Shown: positions 8,201 to 17,622, counted from the first letter of the stretch. The stretch is 64,000 bases of DNA from Stutzerimonas kunmingensis (GCF_014764705.1 NZ_JACXXG010000013.1:54017-118016), one strand, 5' to 3'. Notes: a model not told the origin generated them from the sequence alone. Numbers and translations: made by a program.

Positions 8201-10074
8201 TGTTCGGCAACGGTCTGCTGATGTCCGAAACCCTGCAGCTGGTGGCCGCGTTCAACCATCTGCATATTTTCATCGACCCCAATCCCGATCCTGCGCGCAG
8301 TTTCATCGAGCGCAAGCGCCTGTTCGACCTGCCGCGCTCGTCATGGACCGATTACGACGTGTCGCTGATTTCGGAAGGCGGTGGCATCTTCCCGCGTTCG
8401 GCCAAGCGAGTCGCGATCACGTCACAGATGAAAGAGCGCTTCGCCATCGAGGCGGATCAGCTGACCCCAGCCGAGCTGATCCACGCGCTGCTCAAGGCAC
8501 CGGTGGACCTGCTATGGAATGGCGGTATCGGTACCTATGTGAAGAGCGGAGGCGAAAGCCACGCCGAAGTCGGCGACAAGGCCAACGATGCGGTGCGGGT
8601 CAATGGTGCCGATCTGCGCGCCAAGGTGGTGGGCGAGGGCGGCAACCTCGGCATGACCCAGCTGGGGCGCGTCGAGTACGCGCTGCATGGCGGATCGAGC
8701 AATACCGACTTCATCGACAATGCCGGCGGCGTCGATTGCTCGGATCATGAAGTGAACATCAAGATCCTGCTCAATGAGGTGGTCAGCGCTGGCGACATGA
8801 CCGCCAAGCAGCGCGATCAACTGCTGTTCGAAATGACCGACGCGGTGGCCGAGCTGGTGCTGCAGAACAACTACAAGCAGACCCAGGCGCTGTCCCAGGC
8901 GCAGCATCGCTCGCGGGAGCGGGCCGCCGAGTATGTTCGGTTGATCAATGCGTTGGAGGCGGCGGGGCAGCTCGACCGCGCGCTCGAGTTCCTTCCCAGC
9001 GATGACGCCCTGACCGAGCGCGCCAGCATCGGCAAGGGGCTGACCCGGCCGGAGCTGTCGGTTCTGATTTCCTACAGCAAGATCGAACTGAAGAAAGCGC
9101 TGCTGGATTCGCGCGTGCCGGACGACGACTACCTCGCCCGCGAAATGGAAAGTGCCTTCCCGCAGCAACTGAGCGAGCGTTTCCACGATGCCATGCTGCA
9201 ACATCGCCTCAAGCGCGAAATCGTTGCTACCCAGATTGCCAACGATCTGGTCAACAACATGGGCATCACTTTCGTTCAGCGCCTGAACGAGGCGACGGGC
9301 ATGAGTGCGGCGAATGTCGCCGGAGCCTACGTGATCGTGCGCGACATCTTCCATCTGCCTCACTGGTTCCGGCAGATCGAGGCGCTGGATCACAAGGTAC
9401 CGGCGGAGCTGCAGTTGGCCTTGATGGATGAGCTGATGCGCCTGGGCCGCCGCGCGACGCGCTGGTTCCTGCGCAATCGTCGTAGCGAGCTGGATGCCGC
9501 ACGCGACGTCGCGCACTTTGGCCCGCGGGTCGCTGCCCTTGGTCTGAAACTCGATGAACTGCTGCAAGGCTCGACGCGTGACCGCTGGCAGGAGCGCTAT
9601 AAGCGTTACACCGAAGCCGGGGTGCCGGAGCTGCTGGCGCGCATGGTGGCCGGTACCAGCCATCTGTACACGCTGTTGCCGATTCTGGAGGCCGCTGACG
9701 AAACTGGCCAGGTGCCTGCGCAGGTGGCGGCAACCTACTTCGCCGTCGGTGGTGCGCTGGAGCTTCCCTGGTATCTGCATCTGCTCACCAACCTGCCGGT
9801 TGCCAACAACTGGCAGGCCCTGGCGCGTGAAAGCTTCCGCGACGACCTCGACTCACAGCAGCGCAGCATCACGGTTTCGGTGCTGCAGATGGAGAACGGT
9901 CCGGAGGCGATCAGCGAGCGGGTCGACGCCTGGTTGTCTCAACGACCAGTTTTAATGGAGCGCTGGCGCTCGATGCTGGCCGAGCTGCGCGGCGCCAGCG
10001 GCACCGACTACGCCATCTATGCAGTCGCCAGCCGCGAGCTGCAGGGGCTGGCGCAGTCGGTAGGGCATGGGTGA
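5224..10074 (+). CDS. gdhB: NAD-dependent glutamate dehydrogenase, large 180-kDa class
   Basis: At 1616 residues this has the length expected of the GDH-180 class (PF05088), which catalyses NAD-dependent oxidative deamination of glutamate to 2-oxoglutarate and ammonium in the cytoplasm. It is used in glutamate and arginine catabolism in pseudomonads. The central catalytic region shows the lysine-containing segment (ARGGLRWSDREEDYRTEVLG) and VPGGAKGGFV. The NAD-binding part is seen in the VISVIGIGDMAGDVFGNG region. Long N- and C-terminal regulatory regions flank this core, as is normal for the class. The start follows a GGAG ribosome-binding site. It is monocistronic by position: a strong terminator follows and the next gene runs in the opposite direction. 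Confidence 0.96.
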   Translation: MAFFSAASKADFQQQLQTALAQHVDPKILPQLSLFAEQFFGIVALPELTERRMSDLVGSTLASWRLLERFDPAKPEVQVFNPDFEKHGWQSTHSVVEVLHPDMPFLVDSVRMELTRRGYSIHTLQTSVLQVRRGADGSLLELLPKDERAADSHAESLIFVEIDRCASPTALRELEQSLLGVLADVRQVVSDFAAMKGKAVELQGRLEQVNLSIDGDELEEIRDFMRWLADDHFTFLGYEEFSVQEQADGGRIVYDESSLLGLSRSMRTGLSEEEQSLTGQSVSYLREPLLLSFAKAAMPSRVHRPAYPDFVSVREFDDEGRVVRECRFLGLFTSSVYTQSVRRIPFIRSKVETVVQRANFGSSAHLAKELVQVLEVLPRDELFQAPIDELFENAIAIVQIQERNRLRLFLRFDPYRRFCYCLVYVPRDSYSTETRLKIQQVLQERLEASDCEFSTYFSESVLTRVQFILRLDPSRALQVDPARLEQEVLQACRTWQDDYQSLVVERFGEAKGTHLLNEFPKGFPAGYRERFSPQSATVDMQHVLDLSEERPLVMSFYQPITAEENRLHCKLYHLNTPLPLSDILPIMENLGLRVLGEFPFRLRDRSGREYWIHDFAFTYAEGLEIDLLEINEALQDAFIHIYGGFAENDGFNRLVLTAGLAWREVALLRAYARYLKQIRMGFDLGYIASALLNHTDIARELVRLFKMRFYLARKLGDEDLADKQQRLEQAILTALDEVAVLNEDRILRRYLALIQATLRTNFYQPDANGKPKSYFSFKLDPRSIPEMPRPAPMYEIFVYSPRVEGVHLRGGKVARGGLRWSDREEDYRTEVLGLVKAQQVKNAVIVPGGAKGGFVPRRLPTSGTRDDIQAEAIACYRIFISGLLDITDNLHEGQVVPPANVLRYDGDDPYLVVAADKGTASFSDIANGIAAEYDFWLGDAFASGGSAGYDHKKMGITARGAWVSVQRHFRERGINVQTDVISVIGIGDMAGDVFGNGLLMSETLQLVAAFNHLHIFIDPNPDPARSFIERKRLFDLPRSSWTDYDVSLISEGGGIFPRSAKRVAITSQMKERFAIEADQLTPAELIHALLKAPVDLLWNGGIGTYVKSGGESHAEVGDKANDAVRVNGADLRAKVVGEGGNLGMTQLGRVEYALHGGSSNTDFIDNAGGVDCSDHEVNIKILLNEVVSAGDMTAKQRDQLLFEMTDAVAELVLQNNYKQTQALSQAQHRSRERAAEYVRLINALEAAGQLDRALEFLPSDDALTERASIGKGLTRPELSVLISYSKIELKKALLDSRVPDDDYLAREMESAFPQQLSERFHDAMLQHRLKREIVATQIANDLVNNMGITFVQRLNEATGMSAANVAGAYVIVRDIFHLPHWFRQIEALDHKVPAELQLALMDELMRLGRRATRWFLRNRRSELDAARDVAHFGPRVAALGLKLDELLQGSTRDRWQERYKRYTEAGVPELLARMVAGTSHLYTLLPILEAADETGQVPAQVAATYFAVGGALELPWYLHLLTNLPVANNWQALARESFRDDLDSQQRSITVSVLQMENGPEAISERVDAWLSQRPVLMERWRSMLAELRGASGTDYAIYAVASRELQGLAQSVGHG

Positions 10075-10146
10075 CGAGGTTGCGGCTTCCTCCGTGGACG
10101 ATCCGTCCGCGGCAAAGGCCGCGCCATTAATGCGGCGCAACTGAAA

Positions 10147-10180
10147 AACGCACTGCCCTCGGGCGGTGCGTTTTTTTTGC
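10147..10180 (+). terminator. Rho-independent terminator of gdhB
   Basis: An 11-bp stem (ACGCACTGCCC with GGGCGGTGCGT, one T-G wobble) is followed by a run of eight T, starting 70 bases after the gdhB stop. Confidence 0.85.
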
Positions 10181-10222
10181 GGATGGGTGTTTGCTGCGCA
10201 GGGAGTCCGTGGCGGTAACTGC

Positions 10223-11137
10223 TCAGTCCTGCGCAGGCAGTCCGACCTTGAAGCGAGTGATCTGCGGCAGATCGCGCAGGTAGCGGATCAGGTCAGGTGC
10301 GCCTGCCAGCTTCAGCCCCTCGCCAATGGCATTCGCTGTGGGGTCACGCTTCTCCAGCAACAGCAACTCGGAATTGCTGGCATCGCGCAGTAGTGTCAAG
10401 CGGGCATAGGGAACCTGGCTGTCGAGCAGCATGGCCATGAATTCACGGTCGCTCCAGGCCTGAGCAGGCATCGTCACGGCGTGGTAGTCAGCGTCCAGCG
10501 CGTGAACACCGGAGCGGTCGAGGCGGTAATCGGTGACCTCCGCCGGCAGCATGACTTCCAGGCCGCGCAAGCGCGCGTAGGCCACGGCGCAGGCAAAGGC
10601 TTCCAGATGGTGTTCGCCGGCCCAATAAAGCCGCTCCCCGAGCCAGCTGGCCTGGCGAACATCGATCGCTGCCCCCTTGTCGAAGCCGGGCAAGGCGGTA
10701 CCGAGCGCTCTAAGAAAATCCTTGTAGCTGATGATTCGTACCTGTCGACAACCCGCCGTGCTGGAAAAGGCTTCGAAGGTCGGGTAACTCGGTTCATTTT
10801 TGCGCTGCCCGCCGAAGCCGTCGATCTGCCGCAGGTCGAGCCGTGACCGGGTGCAATCCTTGCTGATCAAGCGGGTCAGCGCAGCATGGGCACGGGCCTT
10901 GTCTTCCTGCACCGGACCGGAGAGCGCACCACGTGGCAGCTCCAGCAAGCGTTGCAGGCAGGGGCCATCGTTCCAGAAAATGCTGGGCTCAGGCTCGGGT
11001 AGGCGGGAAAAGGGCAGCTGCAGGCTGCTGGCGCGATCCTGAATGGGAAGCGAAGCCTTGGAGCGCAGCCCGAGGCGTCGCGCAAGTCGTGCGATTTGAG
11101 AAGTCAGTGAAGGCATTGGCTCGGGCAGGCTCATCAT
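10223..11137 (-). CDS. Conserved Pseudomonas hypothetical protein (DUF6685-like)
   Basis: The 304-residue soluble protein starts at the tandem ATG (MMSLPEP). The longer open frame adds 24 residues without a better ribosome-binding site. No catalytic motif or membrane segment is evident. It resembles a family restricted to pseudomonads that I associate with DUF6685; this is from memory and was not searched. It faces away from the DUF2835 gene and pyrD and shares its downstream side with the gdhB terminator. Function unknown. Confidence 0.7.
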   Translation of the reverse strand: MMSLPEPMPSLTSQIARLARRLGLRSKASLPIQDRASSLQLPFSRLPEPEPSIFWNDGPCLQRLLELPRGALSGPVQEDKARAHAALTRLISKDCTRSRLDLRQIDGFGGQRKNEPSYPTFEAFSSTAGCRQVRIISYKDFLRALGTALPGFDKGAAIDVRQASWLGERLYWAGEHHLEAFACAVAYARLRGLEVMLPAEVTDYRLDRSGVHALDADYHAVTMPAQAWSDREFMAMLLDSQVPYARLTLLRDASNSELLLLEKRDPTANAIGEGLKLAGAPDLIRYLRDLPQITRFKVGLPAQD

Positions 11138-11295
11138 GATGCTTGAGCTCTCAGGGCTACGGCCGAAGTGTGGCAGACCTGTGTCATTTGCGCACGGGCT
11201 TTGCGCCACCCGTAGCGCTGGCCTGCGTCACAGCCTTGGGCAAAGATCGCGTCTCGATGTGGCAATATCGCTGAATAGATCACTGAGGAGCCTCC

Positions 11296-11517
11296 ATGCC
11301 AAATCTGGTACTGGATATCGCGCTGTCCGCCGAACGAATGAAGGCGGTCTACCAGGGCCATGCGAATCGAGTCCTGATTCGAAGTCGCGACGGCACGCGA
11401 GTCAGCCTGCCGGCGCATCATCTGCGCCCGTTTCTGACCCACGAAGGGGTATATGGTTCCTTCGAGCTCGAATTTGCCGAGCAGGGGCAGCTGCTGCGTT
11501 TGCGCCGTCTGCAGTGA
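11296..11517 (+). CDS. DUF2835 family small protein
   Basis: The 73-residue protein (MPNLVLDIALSAERMKAVYQ) starts 5 bases after a GAGGAG ribosome-binding site. It has the DUF2835 pattern: an N-terminal amphipathic helix then basic strands (LPAHHLRPFL, GSFELEF). DUF2835 proteins are small, basic and of unknown function in pseudomonads and Vibrio relatives. It lies about 110 bases upstream of pyrD and could be co-transcribed with it. Confidence 0.8.
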   Translation: MPNLVLDIALSAERMKAVYQGHANRVLIRSRDGTRVSLPAHHLRPFLTHEGVYGSFELEFAEQGQLLRLRRLQ

Positions 11518-11628
11518 ACCTGTCGGCCGGTGCGCTCGACCTCTGTATTTCCTCACTGGCGGCAGCGGCTGAAGCCCTCTCGGGCTGCTATACTCCGCGT
11601 CCACATTTACCGAGACCTTAGGCTGCGT

Positions 11629-12660
11629 ATGTATAACCTGGCCCGCCAGCTATTGTTCAAGTTATCTCCGGAAACTTCCCATGAACTTTCCCTCGAGCTG
11701 ATTGGCGCCGGTGGCCGTCTCGGGCTCAATGCAATGCTCGGCAAAGCGCCAGCAAGTCTTCCTGTTCAGGTGATGGGGCTCGATTTCCCCAATCCGGTCG
11801 GCCTGGCAGCAGGGTTGGACAAGAACGGCGAAGCCATTCGCGGAATGTCGCAGCTGGGCTTCGGTTTCATCGAAGTGGGAACCGTGACGCCGCGCCCGCA
11901 GCCAGGCAACCCCAAGCCACGGATATTCCGCCTGCCCGAGGCCGAGGCGATCATCAATCGCATGGGTTTCAATAACCATGGTGTAGATGCGCTGCTGGCT
12001 CGGGTAGAGGCCGCCAGGTTCAAGGGCGTCCTCGGTATCAACATCGGCAAGAATTTCGATACGCCTGTCGAGCGCGCCGAGGAGGACTACCTGCTCTGCC
12101 TGGACAAGGTCTATCACCACGCAAGCTACGTCACCGTCAACGTCAGTTCGCCGAACACGCCTGGCTTGCGCAGCCTGCAGTTCGGCGACTCGCTCAAGCA
12201 TTTGCTCGATGCGTTGCGACTGCGCCGTGAGGATCTGGAGATCATGCATGGCAAGCGCGTGCCGCTTGCGATCAAGATCGCTCCGGACATGACCGACGAA
12301 GAAACCGCTCTGGTGGGCGAGGCGGTATTCCAGGCCGGGATGGACGCGATCATCGCCACCAACACTACCCTTGGCCGAGAAGGCGTTGCCGGCTTGGCTC
12401 ATGCTGACGAAGCTGGTGGCCTGTCTGGTGCGCCCGTTCGGGAGAAGAGCACGCACACGGTCAGGGTGCTGGCACAGACGTTAGGCGGACGGCTGCCGAT
12501 CATTGCTGTGGGCGGCATCACCGAGGGCAGGCACGCGGCAGAGAAGATCGAGGCGGGTGCCAGCCTGGTTCAGTTGTATTCAGGTTTCATCTACAAGGGA
12601 CCGGCATTGATCCGCGAGGCGGTGGATGCCATCGCGGCGCTGCGTTCAAAAGCGCATTGA
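11629..12660 (+). CDS. pyrD: Dihydroorotate dehydrogenase (quinone), class 2
   Basis: The 343-residue enzyme oxidises dihydroorotate to orotate with quinone as acceptor, the fourth step of pyrimidine synthesis, at the inner membrane. The N-terminal helical extension ([20 protein letters not shown]) marks the membrane-associated class 2 type. The FMN-barrel shows [28 protein letters not shown] (substrate Asn and catalytic Ser region), KIAPD and GGITEG phosphate-binding motifs. The start at MYNLARQ was chosen because the 33 residues before it have no family match. Neighbours rmf and rlmL follow the usual Pseudomonas arrangement. Confidence 0.96.
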   Translation: MYNLARQLLFKLSPETSHELSLELIGAGGRLGLNAMLGKAPASLPVQVMGLDFPNPVGLAAGLDKNGEAIRGMSQLGFGFIEVGTVTPRPQPGNPKPRIFRLPEAEAIINRMGFNNHGVDALLARVEAARFKGVLGINIGKNFDTPVERAEEDYLLCLDKVYHHASYVTVNVSSPNTPGLRSLQFGDSLKHLLDALRLRREDLEIMHGKRVPLAIKIAPDMTDEETALVGEAVFQAGMDAIIATNTTLGREGVAGLAHADEAGGLSGAPVREKSTHTVRVLAQTLGGRLPIIAVGGITEGRHAAEKIEAGASLVQLYSGFIYKGPALIREAVDAIAALRSKAH

Positions 12661-12672
12661 TGATTGCCCGGA

Positions 12673-12695
12673 AGGGGCTCCTGTTGGGAGCCCCT
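12673..12695. terminator. Hairpin after pyrD, probable convergent terminator
   Basis: A perfect 9-bp stem (AGGGGCTCC with GGAGCCCCT, short loop) sits between the convergent pyrD and rmf genes. It has no clean T-run on either side, so termination efficiency is uncertain. Confidence 0.5.
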
Positions 12696-12752
12696 GGGCT
12701 TCTCGCCCGCCGCCCGGGTGGGGCGCGCTATCAAGTCGGGTGGATCGGTGAA

Positions 12753-12968
12753 TTAGCCGACCGCGTGAAGTTCGTTGAGTCTATGCAGACCGGCCGTGCC
12801 GGTCAGACCATCCCAGTTGTCGCCGCGACCCTCCCGCCAGCCGTTAATCCAGGCTTGGCGAACATTGGGATGGGAAAAAGGACAGAGATCGCGAGATTTG
12901 CCATGTATGCCGTGCTGATAACCGCGTAGAAATGCTCGTTCCATCGGATCACGCTTGAGTCTTCTCAT
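12753..12968 (-). CDS. rmf: Ribosome modulation factor
   Basis: The 71-residue basic protein has the RMF pattern (MRRLKRDPMERAFLRGYQ, then GKSRDLCPF and WINGWREGR). RMF binds the 30S subunit in stationary phase and promotes dimerisation of 70S ribosomes into inactive 100S particles. It is convergent with pyrD, as in other pseudomonads. Confidence 0.96.
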   Translation of the reverse strand: MRRLKRDPMERAFLRGYQHGIHGKSRDLCPFSHPNVRQAWINGWREGRGDNWDGLTGTAGLHRLNELHAVG

Positions 12969-13327
12969 TGGGTATTGCCCTCAGTGGTTGACTGGTGTTC
13001 CTGTGGCCTCATGGCGAGACCGGGCAGATAGACTGCCAATGAAGCGCGCTGCCGGCGTGGCACGCTTCGCCGGCACCATTGCGATGTCGGCCTGAGGTGA
13101 GTTCTAACGCAATGCTGAAGACGCTGGAATGATCGTTTTGTCATAAGTAGGTAACGAATCTATGGTTCTACCCATAAGCCTGAAAGGGCAAGGGATGCGA
13201 AGTGCACTGCTTGGCCGCTTCTGCATGATTGCAACCATGATGTTTGTAACTTCTTTCTAATTTTCTTTGCTGGGCCTGTTCCGACGAAAGGGTCGCGACG
13301 GTCCGAAGCACCTTTTGTGGAAACTCC
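12969..13327. other. Non-coding stretch between rmf and rlmL
   Basis: These 359 bases lie between two diverging genes and must contain the growth-phase-regulated rmf promoter and the rlmL promoter. The part near 13130-13260 is AT-rich. No open frame, tRNA or clear operator was seen. Confidence 0.5.
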
Positions 13328-15508
13328 ATGACCGACCGCCATGAACTGATCCTGACCTGTCCCAAGGGACTCGAAGGCCTGCTGCTCGAGGAAGCCACCG
13401 CGCTTGGACTGGAGGAGAGTCGCGAGCAGACATCCGCGATTCGCGGCTTCGGTACGCTGGAGGTGGCCTACCGGCTCTGCCTATGGTCGCGCCTGGCCAA
13501 TCGCGTGCTGCTGGTGATCAGCCGTTTTCCCACTGTAGACGCCGAGACGCTTTACCAAGGGGTTCACGCCGTCGACTGGGCTGACCATCTGCAGCCTGCC
13601 GGCAGCCTGGCAGTGGAGTTCAGTGGTCGTGGCTCGGGCATCGATAACACCCATTTCGGTGCGCTCAAGGTCAAGGACGCCATCGTGGATCGGCTGCGAA
13701 CCGCATCTGGCGAGAGACCCAGCATCGACAAGTTCGATCCTGATCTGCGCGTGCATCTGCGCCTCGACAAGGGGCAAGCGGTGCTTTCGCTCGACCTCTC
13801 CGGGCACAGCCTGCACCAGCGTGGCTATCGACTGCAGCAGGGTGCAGCGCCGCTCAAGGAAAACCTTGCTGCCGCGATCCTGATGCGTGCCGGCTGGCCA
13901 CGAATTGCCGCTGCTGGTGGCGCGTTGACAGATCCCATGTGCGGCGTCGGCACCTTTCTTGTCGAAGGGGCGATGATGGCGGCGGACATCGCGCCGAATC
14001 TCAAGCGCGAGCGTTGGGGTTTCAGTGCCTGGCTGGGGCACGTACCCGCGCTGTGGTCGCGACTGCACGCCGAAGCTCAGGCACGGGCAGAGGTTGGCTT
14101 GGCCAAGCCGCCCTTATGGATTCGCGGCTATGAAGCCGATCCTCGGCTGATCCAGCCGGGACGCAACAACATCGAACGCGCTGGGCTGGCCGGCTGGATC
14201 AAGGTCTACCAGGGTGATGTCGGCGACTTCGAGCCGCGCCCGGACCAGAATCAGAAGGGCTTGGTGATCTGCAATCCGCCCTATGGCGAGCGCCTCGGCG
14301 ACGAGGCGAGTCTTCTCTATCTCTACCAGAACCTCGGCGAACGCCTGCGCCAGGCCTGCCTGGGCTGGGAAGCCGCGATATTCACCGCCGCGCCGGATCT
14401 CGGCAAGCGCATGGGCATCCGCAGTCACAAGCAGTACGCGTTCTGGAACGGTGCGCTGCCGTGCAAGCTGCTGCTGATCAAGGTCGAGCTGGATCAGTTC
14501 GTGACCGGTCAGCGCGCCACCCCTCATGAGGAACACTCACAGCAGCAGGCGCCAGTCGAGCAGGCACGTCTCAGCGAAGGCGGGCAGATGTTCGCCAATC
14601 GCCTGCAGAAGAATCTGCGTCAGCTCGGCAAGTGGGCGCGTCGCGAGGGCATCGAATGCTACCGGCTCTATGACGCGGACATGCCTGAGTACGCCTTGGC
14701 GATCGATCTGTACGGTGACTGGGTGCACGTGCAGGAGTATGCGCCGCCGCGCTCCATCGATCCGGAGAAGGCGCAGGTGCGCCTGCTCGATGCATTGGCT
14801 GCCATACCGCAAGCACTGGGCATTCCGCGCGAGAAGGTGGTGGTAAAGCGCCGCGAGCGCCAGACGGGCTCGCGCCAGTACGAGCGTCAGGCCAGTCAGG
14901 GCGAGTTTCTCGAAGTGACCGAGGGCGGCGTCAAGCTGCTGGTGAATCTCACCGATTATCTGGATACCGGCCTGTTCCTCGATCATCGCCCTCTGCGCCT
15001 GCGTATTCAGCGTGAAGCGGCCGGCAAGCGTTTTCTCAACCTGTTCTGCTATACCGCAACCGCCACGGTTCACGCGGCCAAGGGCGGTGCGCGCAGCACC
15101 ACCAGCGTCGACCTGTCGAAAACCTATCTCGACTGGGCACGCCGCAATCTCTCGCTGAATGGTCTTTCGGATCGCCAGCGCTTGGAACAGGGCGATGTGA
15201 TGGCCTGGCTGGAAGAAGACCGTGGTGAGTACGACCTGATCTTCATCGACCCGCCGACGTTCTCCAACTCCAAGCGCATGGAAGGCGTGTTCGACGTGCA
15301 GCGGGACCATCAGGTGCTGCTTGATCTGGCGATGGCCCGGTTGGCGGCGGGCGGGACGCTGTATTTCTCCAACAACTTCCGCAAGTTCGTGCTGGATGCC
15401 AGCCTGAGCGAGCGCTATGCGGTAGAGGAAATCAGCAGCGAAACGCTGGACGAGGACTTCCGTCGTAACCCCCATATTCATCGCGCCTGGAAACTCCAGG
15501 CGCGATGA
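13328..15508 (+). CDS. rlmL: Bifunctional 23S rRNA m2G2445 / m7G2069 methyltransferase
   Basis: The 726-residue fusion protein has an N-terminal THUMP domain (residues about 45-155). The first methyltransferase domain follows with CNPPYGERLG (m2G2445, RlmL half). The C-terminal domain carries FLNLFCYTATATVHAA and IDPPTFSNSKRM (m7G2069, RlmK half). It modifies adjacent helix sites in 23S rRNA using S-adenosylmethionine. Length and domain order are those of E. coli RlmKL. Confidence 0.96.
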   Translation: MTDRHELILTCPKGLEGLLLEEATALGLEESREQTSAIRGFGTLEVAYRLCLWSRLANRVLLVISRFPTVDAETLYQGVHAVDWADHLQPAGSLAVEFSGRGSGIDNTHFGALKVKDAIVDRLRTASGERPSIDKFDPDLRVHLRLDKGQAVLSLDLSGHSLHQRGYRLQQGAAPLKENLAAAILMRAGWPRIAAAGGALTDPMCGVGTFLVEGAMMAADIAPNLKRERWGFSAWLGHVPALWSRLHAEAQARAEVGLAKPPLWIRGYEADPRLIQPGRNNIERAGLAGWIKVYQGDVGDFEPRPDQNQKGLVICNPPYGERLGDEASLLYLYQNLGERLRQACLGWEAAIFTAAPDLGKRMGIRSHKQYAFWNGALPCKLLLIKVELDQFVTGQRATPHEEHSQQQAPVEQARLSEGGQMFANRLQKNLRQLGKWARREGIECYRLYDADMPEYALAIDLYGDWVHVQEYAPPRSIDPEKAQVRLLDALAAIPQALGIPREKVVVKRRERQTGSRQYERQASQGEFLEVTEGGVKLLVNLTDYLDTGLFLDHRPLRLRIQREAAGKRFLNLFCYTATATVHAAKGGARSTTSVDLSKTYLDWARRNLSLNGLSDRQRLEQGDVMAWLEEDRGEYDLIFIDPPTFSNSKRMEGVFDVQRDHQVLLDLAMARLAAGGTLYFSNNFRKFVLDASLSERYAVEEISSETLDEDFRRNPHIHRAWKLQAR

Positions 15509-15539
15509 TCATCCGGTGTAGGCAGGCCCTCGGCCTGCC
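15483..15539. terminator. Two hairpins between convergent rlmL and dacB
   Basis: A perfect 9-bp inverted repeat (CGCGCCTGG with CCAGGCGCG) covers the rlmL 3' end. A second 8-bp stem (GGCAGGCC with GGCCTGCC) lies at 15521-15539. Both lie between convergent genes and could terminate either direction; T-runs are weak. Confidence 0.5.
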
Positions 15540-15543
15540 GGAG

Positions 15544-17001
15544 TCAGCGTTGTGCGGTGTTCTGGTTGCGCTGACCGTAGAGGCTGACCAGCACCTGATC
15601 GAGAATCGAGGCTGCGCCCCAGGGGCGGGGGTGGTTCAGGATCGCCACGACCGCCCAGACATTGCCGTCGCCGTCGCGGCTGTAGCCGGCGATGGCGCGT
15701 ACGGTGTTCAGGGTTCCCGTCTTGAGGTGCGCCTTGCCGGCGACAGGGGTATTGCGTAGGCGCTTGCGCATGGTGCCGTCCACGGCGGCCAACGGCATCG
15801 ATGAAATGAATTCGGCCGAGTAAGGGCTGCGCCAGGCGGCCTGCAGCAAGCTCCCCAGTTCGCGTGCGCTGACGCGTTCGGCGCGTGAAAGCCCGGAGCC
15901 GTTCTCGATCACCAGATGCGGCGAGATAAGTCCCTTCTTGGCCAGCCATTGGCGGATGACCCGCTGCGCCGCTTTGGCGTCATCGGCATCCGCTTCGTTA
16001 CGGAACTCCGCGCCCAGGCTCAGAAACAGCTGCTTGGCCATGGTGTTGTTACTGTACTTGTTGATGTCCCGAATGATCTCGGTGAGGTCCGGCGAGTACG
16101 CCCTCGCCAGCAGTCGTGCTTTGCCCGGTACCTGGGCCACACGGTCGGCGCCGAGGATGCTGCCGCCGAGCTCGGCCCAGATTGCGCGTACAGCGCCTGC
16201 GGCATAGCGCTCGTGATCGAGCAGTGAAAGGTAGGTCTGCGCGCTGCAGCCGTCGGCGAGCTTGCCGGTGACCACGACGGTGACGCCATCGCCATCCGCC
16301 ACTGGGTTGTAGAGCACGTCCGGCCAGCCTGGGCATTTGCCCGCGGGCAGCGTTTTGACCCGGTTGTCGATACGAACGCTGGCGATCGGCGGCTCGACTG
16401 CGATGTTCACCTTGCCGCCATCGTTGCGGACGATGAAACGCAGCGCCTTGAGGTTGACCAGTAGTGAGTCGGGACCAACTAGAAAGGGTTTGTTCTTGTC
16501 ATTGCCGTCGTCATCGAAGACGGGCAGGTCGGGCTGGACGAAATGGCTGCGATCGAGCACCAGGTCGCCAGTGACCTTGGTAACTCCGTTGGCACGCAAA
16601 TCTCGCAGCAGCAGCCAGAGCTTCTCCATGTTCAGTTTCGGGTCGCCGCCGCCCTTGAGGTAGAGATTGCCGTTGAGGGTGCCGTCCACCAGCGGGCCGT
16701 CGGCATAGAACTCGGTCTTCCACTGGTGGTTGGGGCCGAGCAGTTCGAGGGCGGCGTAGGTGGTAACCAGCTTCATGGTCGAGGCGGGGTTGACCGATAC
16801 GTCGGCGTTGACGAACGTCGGCGCGGCGTCACCGGTCAGTGGCAGCATGACTACGGACAGTGCGTCGCTGCTGATCTTGTTGGCTTTCAGTGCCTGTTCG
16901 ACGCGCGGTGGCAGTGTCTGGTTCACCCCGGCGGCCTGGGCTGGCAGAGTCAAGGGCAGGGCGAAGATGGCTAAGGTGATGCCGCGGAGGATGGAGCTCA
17001 T
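15544..17001 (-). CDS. dacB: D-alanyl-D-alanine carboxypeptidase/endopeptidase (PBP4-like)
   Basis: A 485-residue peptidase S13 enzyme that trims and cleaves peptidoglycan peptide cross-links in the periplasm. Catalytic motifs of the penicillin-binding fold are present in order: SxxK (PASTMKLVTTY), SxN (YSNNTMAKQ) and KTG (HLKTGTLN). The chosen ATG at 17001 gives a compact signal peptide (MSSILRGITLAIFALPLTL ending AQAA) and has an AGAGG ribosome-binding site. An ATG 18 codons upstream (17055) would make an unusually long N-region but cannot be excluded. The gene diverges from yggL. Confidence 0.93.
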   Translation of the reverse strand: MSSILRGITLAIFALPLTLPAQAAGVNQTLPPRVEQALKANKISSDALSVVMLPLTGDAAPTFVNADVSVNPASTMKLVTTYAALELLGPNHQWKTEFYADGPLVDGTLNGNLYLKGGGDPKLNMEKLWLLLRDLRANGVTKVTGDLVLDRSHFVQPDLPVFDDDGNDKNKPFLVGPDSLLVNLKALRFIVRNDGGKVNIAVEPPIASVRIDNRVKTLPAGKCPGWPDVLYNPVADGDGVTVVVTGKLADGCSAQTYLSLLDHERYAAGAVRAIWAELGGSILGADRVAQVPGKARLLARAYSPDLTEIIRDINKYSNNTMAKQLFLSLGAEFRNEADADDAKAAQRVIRQWLAKKGLISPHLVIENGSGLSRAERVSARELGSLLQAAWRSPYSAEFISSMPLAAVDGTMRKRLRNTPVAGKAHLKTGTLNTVRAIAGYSRDGDGNVWAVVAILNHPRPWGAASILDQVLVSLYGQRNQNTAQR

Positions 17002-17277
17002 CGTACGAGCGCCTCTGGGCAAACACAGGGGGCTGCTGGCGGTTTGATTTGACATGTGTTTCCCACTGCTCTTAGGGAACGAATGCGGGCCATTATGCCC
17101 GTGCTGTAGAGGCGTCGTGCCTCTATCCGATAAGCGTAGCTGCGGTACACAGGTTACTGCAAAGACAGATGCGCACCAGGCTGCGATGAGCTCAACCGCT
17201 GCTGTCGGTCATCGCCTTGGCGCGGGGTTGCTGTTAGAGTGCGCGCCGTCATCAAGTAGAAAAAGGATCGCCCCCAA

Positions 17278-17622
17278 ATGGCTACCAATCGTTCGCGTCG
17301 CCTGCGTAAGAAACTCTGTGTCGATGAGTTCCAGGAGCTCGGCTTCGAGGTCAATCTCACCTACCGCGAAGGTATCGAAAGCAAGGCTGTGGACGACTTC
17401 CTCGAAGCTTTTATCAGCGAAGCGATGGAAGCCAATGAACTCGGCTATATCGGTGGTGAAGACTACGGTTTTGTCTGCCTTGGCCGCCGTGGCTCGGTCA
17501 GCGAAGAGCAGCGTGCAAAGGTCGACGCCTGGTTGAAAGGCCGCAGCGAGCTGGCTGAGTACAGTGTCAGCCCGCTGATGGACGTGTGGTATCCGGAAAA
17601 CCCGATCAGGGCTGAGAAGTAG
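17278..17622 (+). CDS. yggL: YggL family 50S ribosome-associated protein (DUF469)
   Basis: The 114-residue protein begins MATNRSRRLRKKLCVDEFQE, the recognisable YggL/DUF469 start, and continues with the acidic helix and FVCLGRRGSVSEEQR. E. coli YggL binds the 50S subunit. Its 3' end overlaps that of the convergent FUSC gene by 17 bases. Confidence 0.9.
   Translation: MATNRSRRLRKKLCVDEFQELGFEVNLTYREGIESKAVDDFLEAFISEAMEANELGYIGGEDYGFVCLGRRGSVSEEQRAKVDAWLKGRSELAEYSVSPLMDVWYPENPIRAEK

Noticed and set aside
6529..8265. 578-codon minus-strand ORF
   Set aside because: Antisense shadow of gdhB in GC-rich DNA; the plus-strand enzyme is unmistakable.
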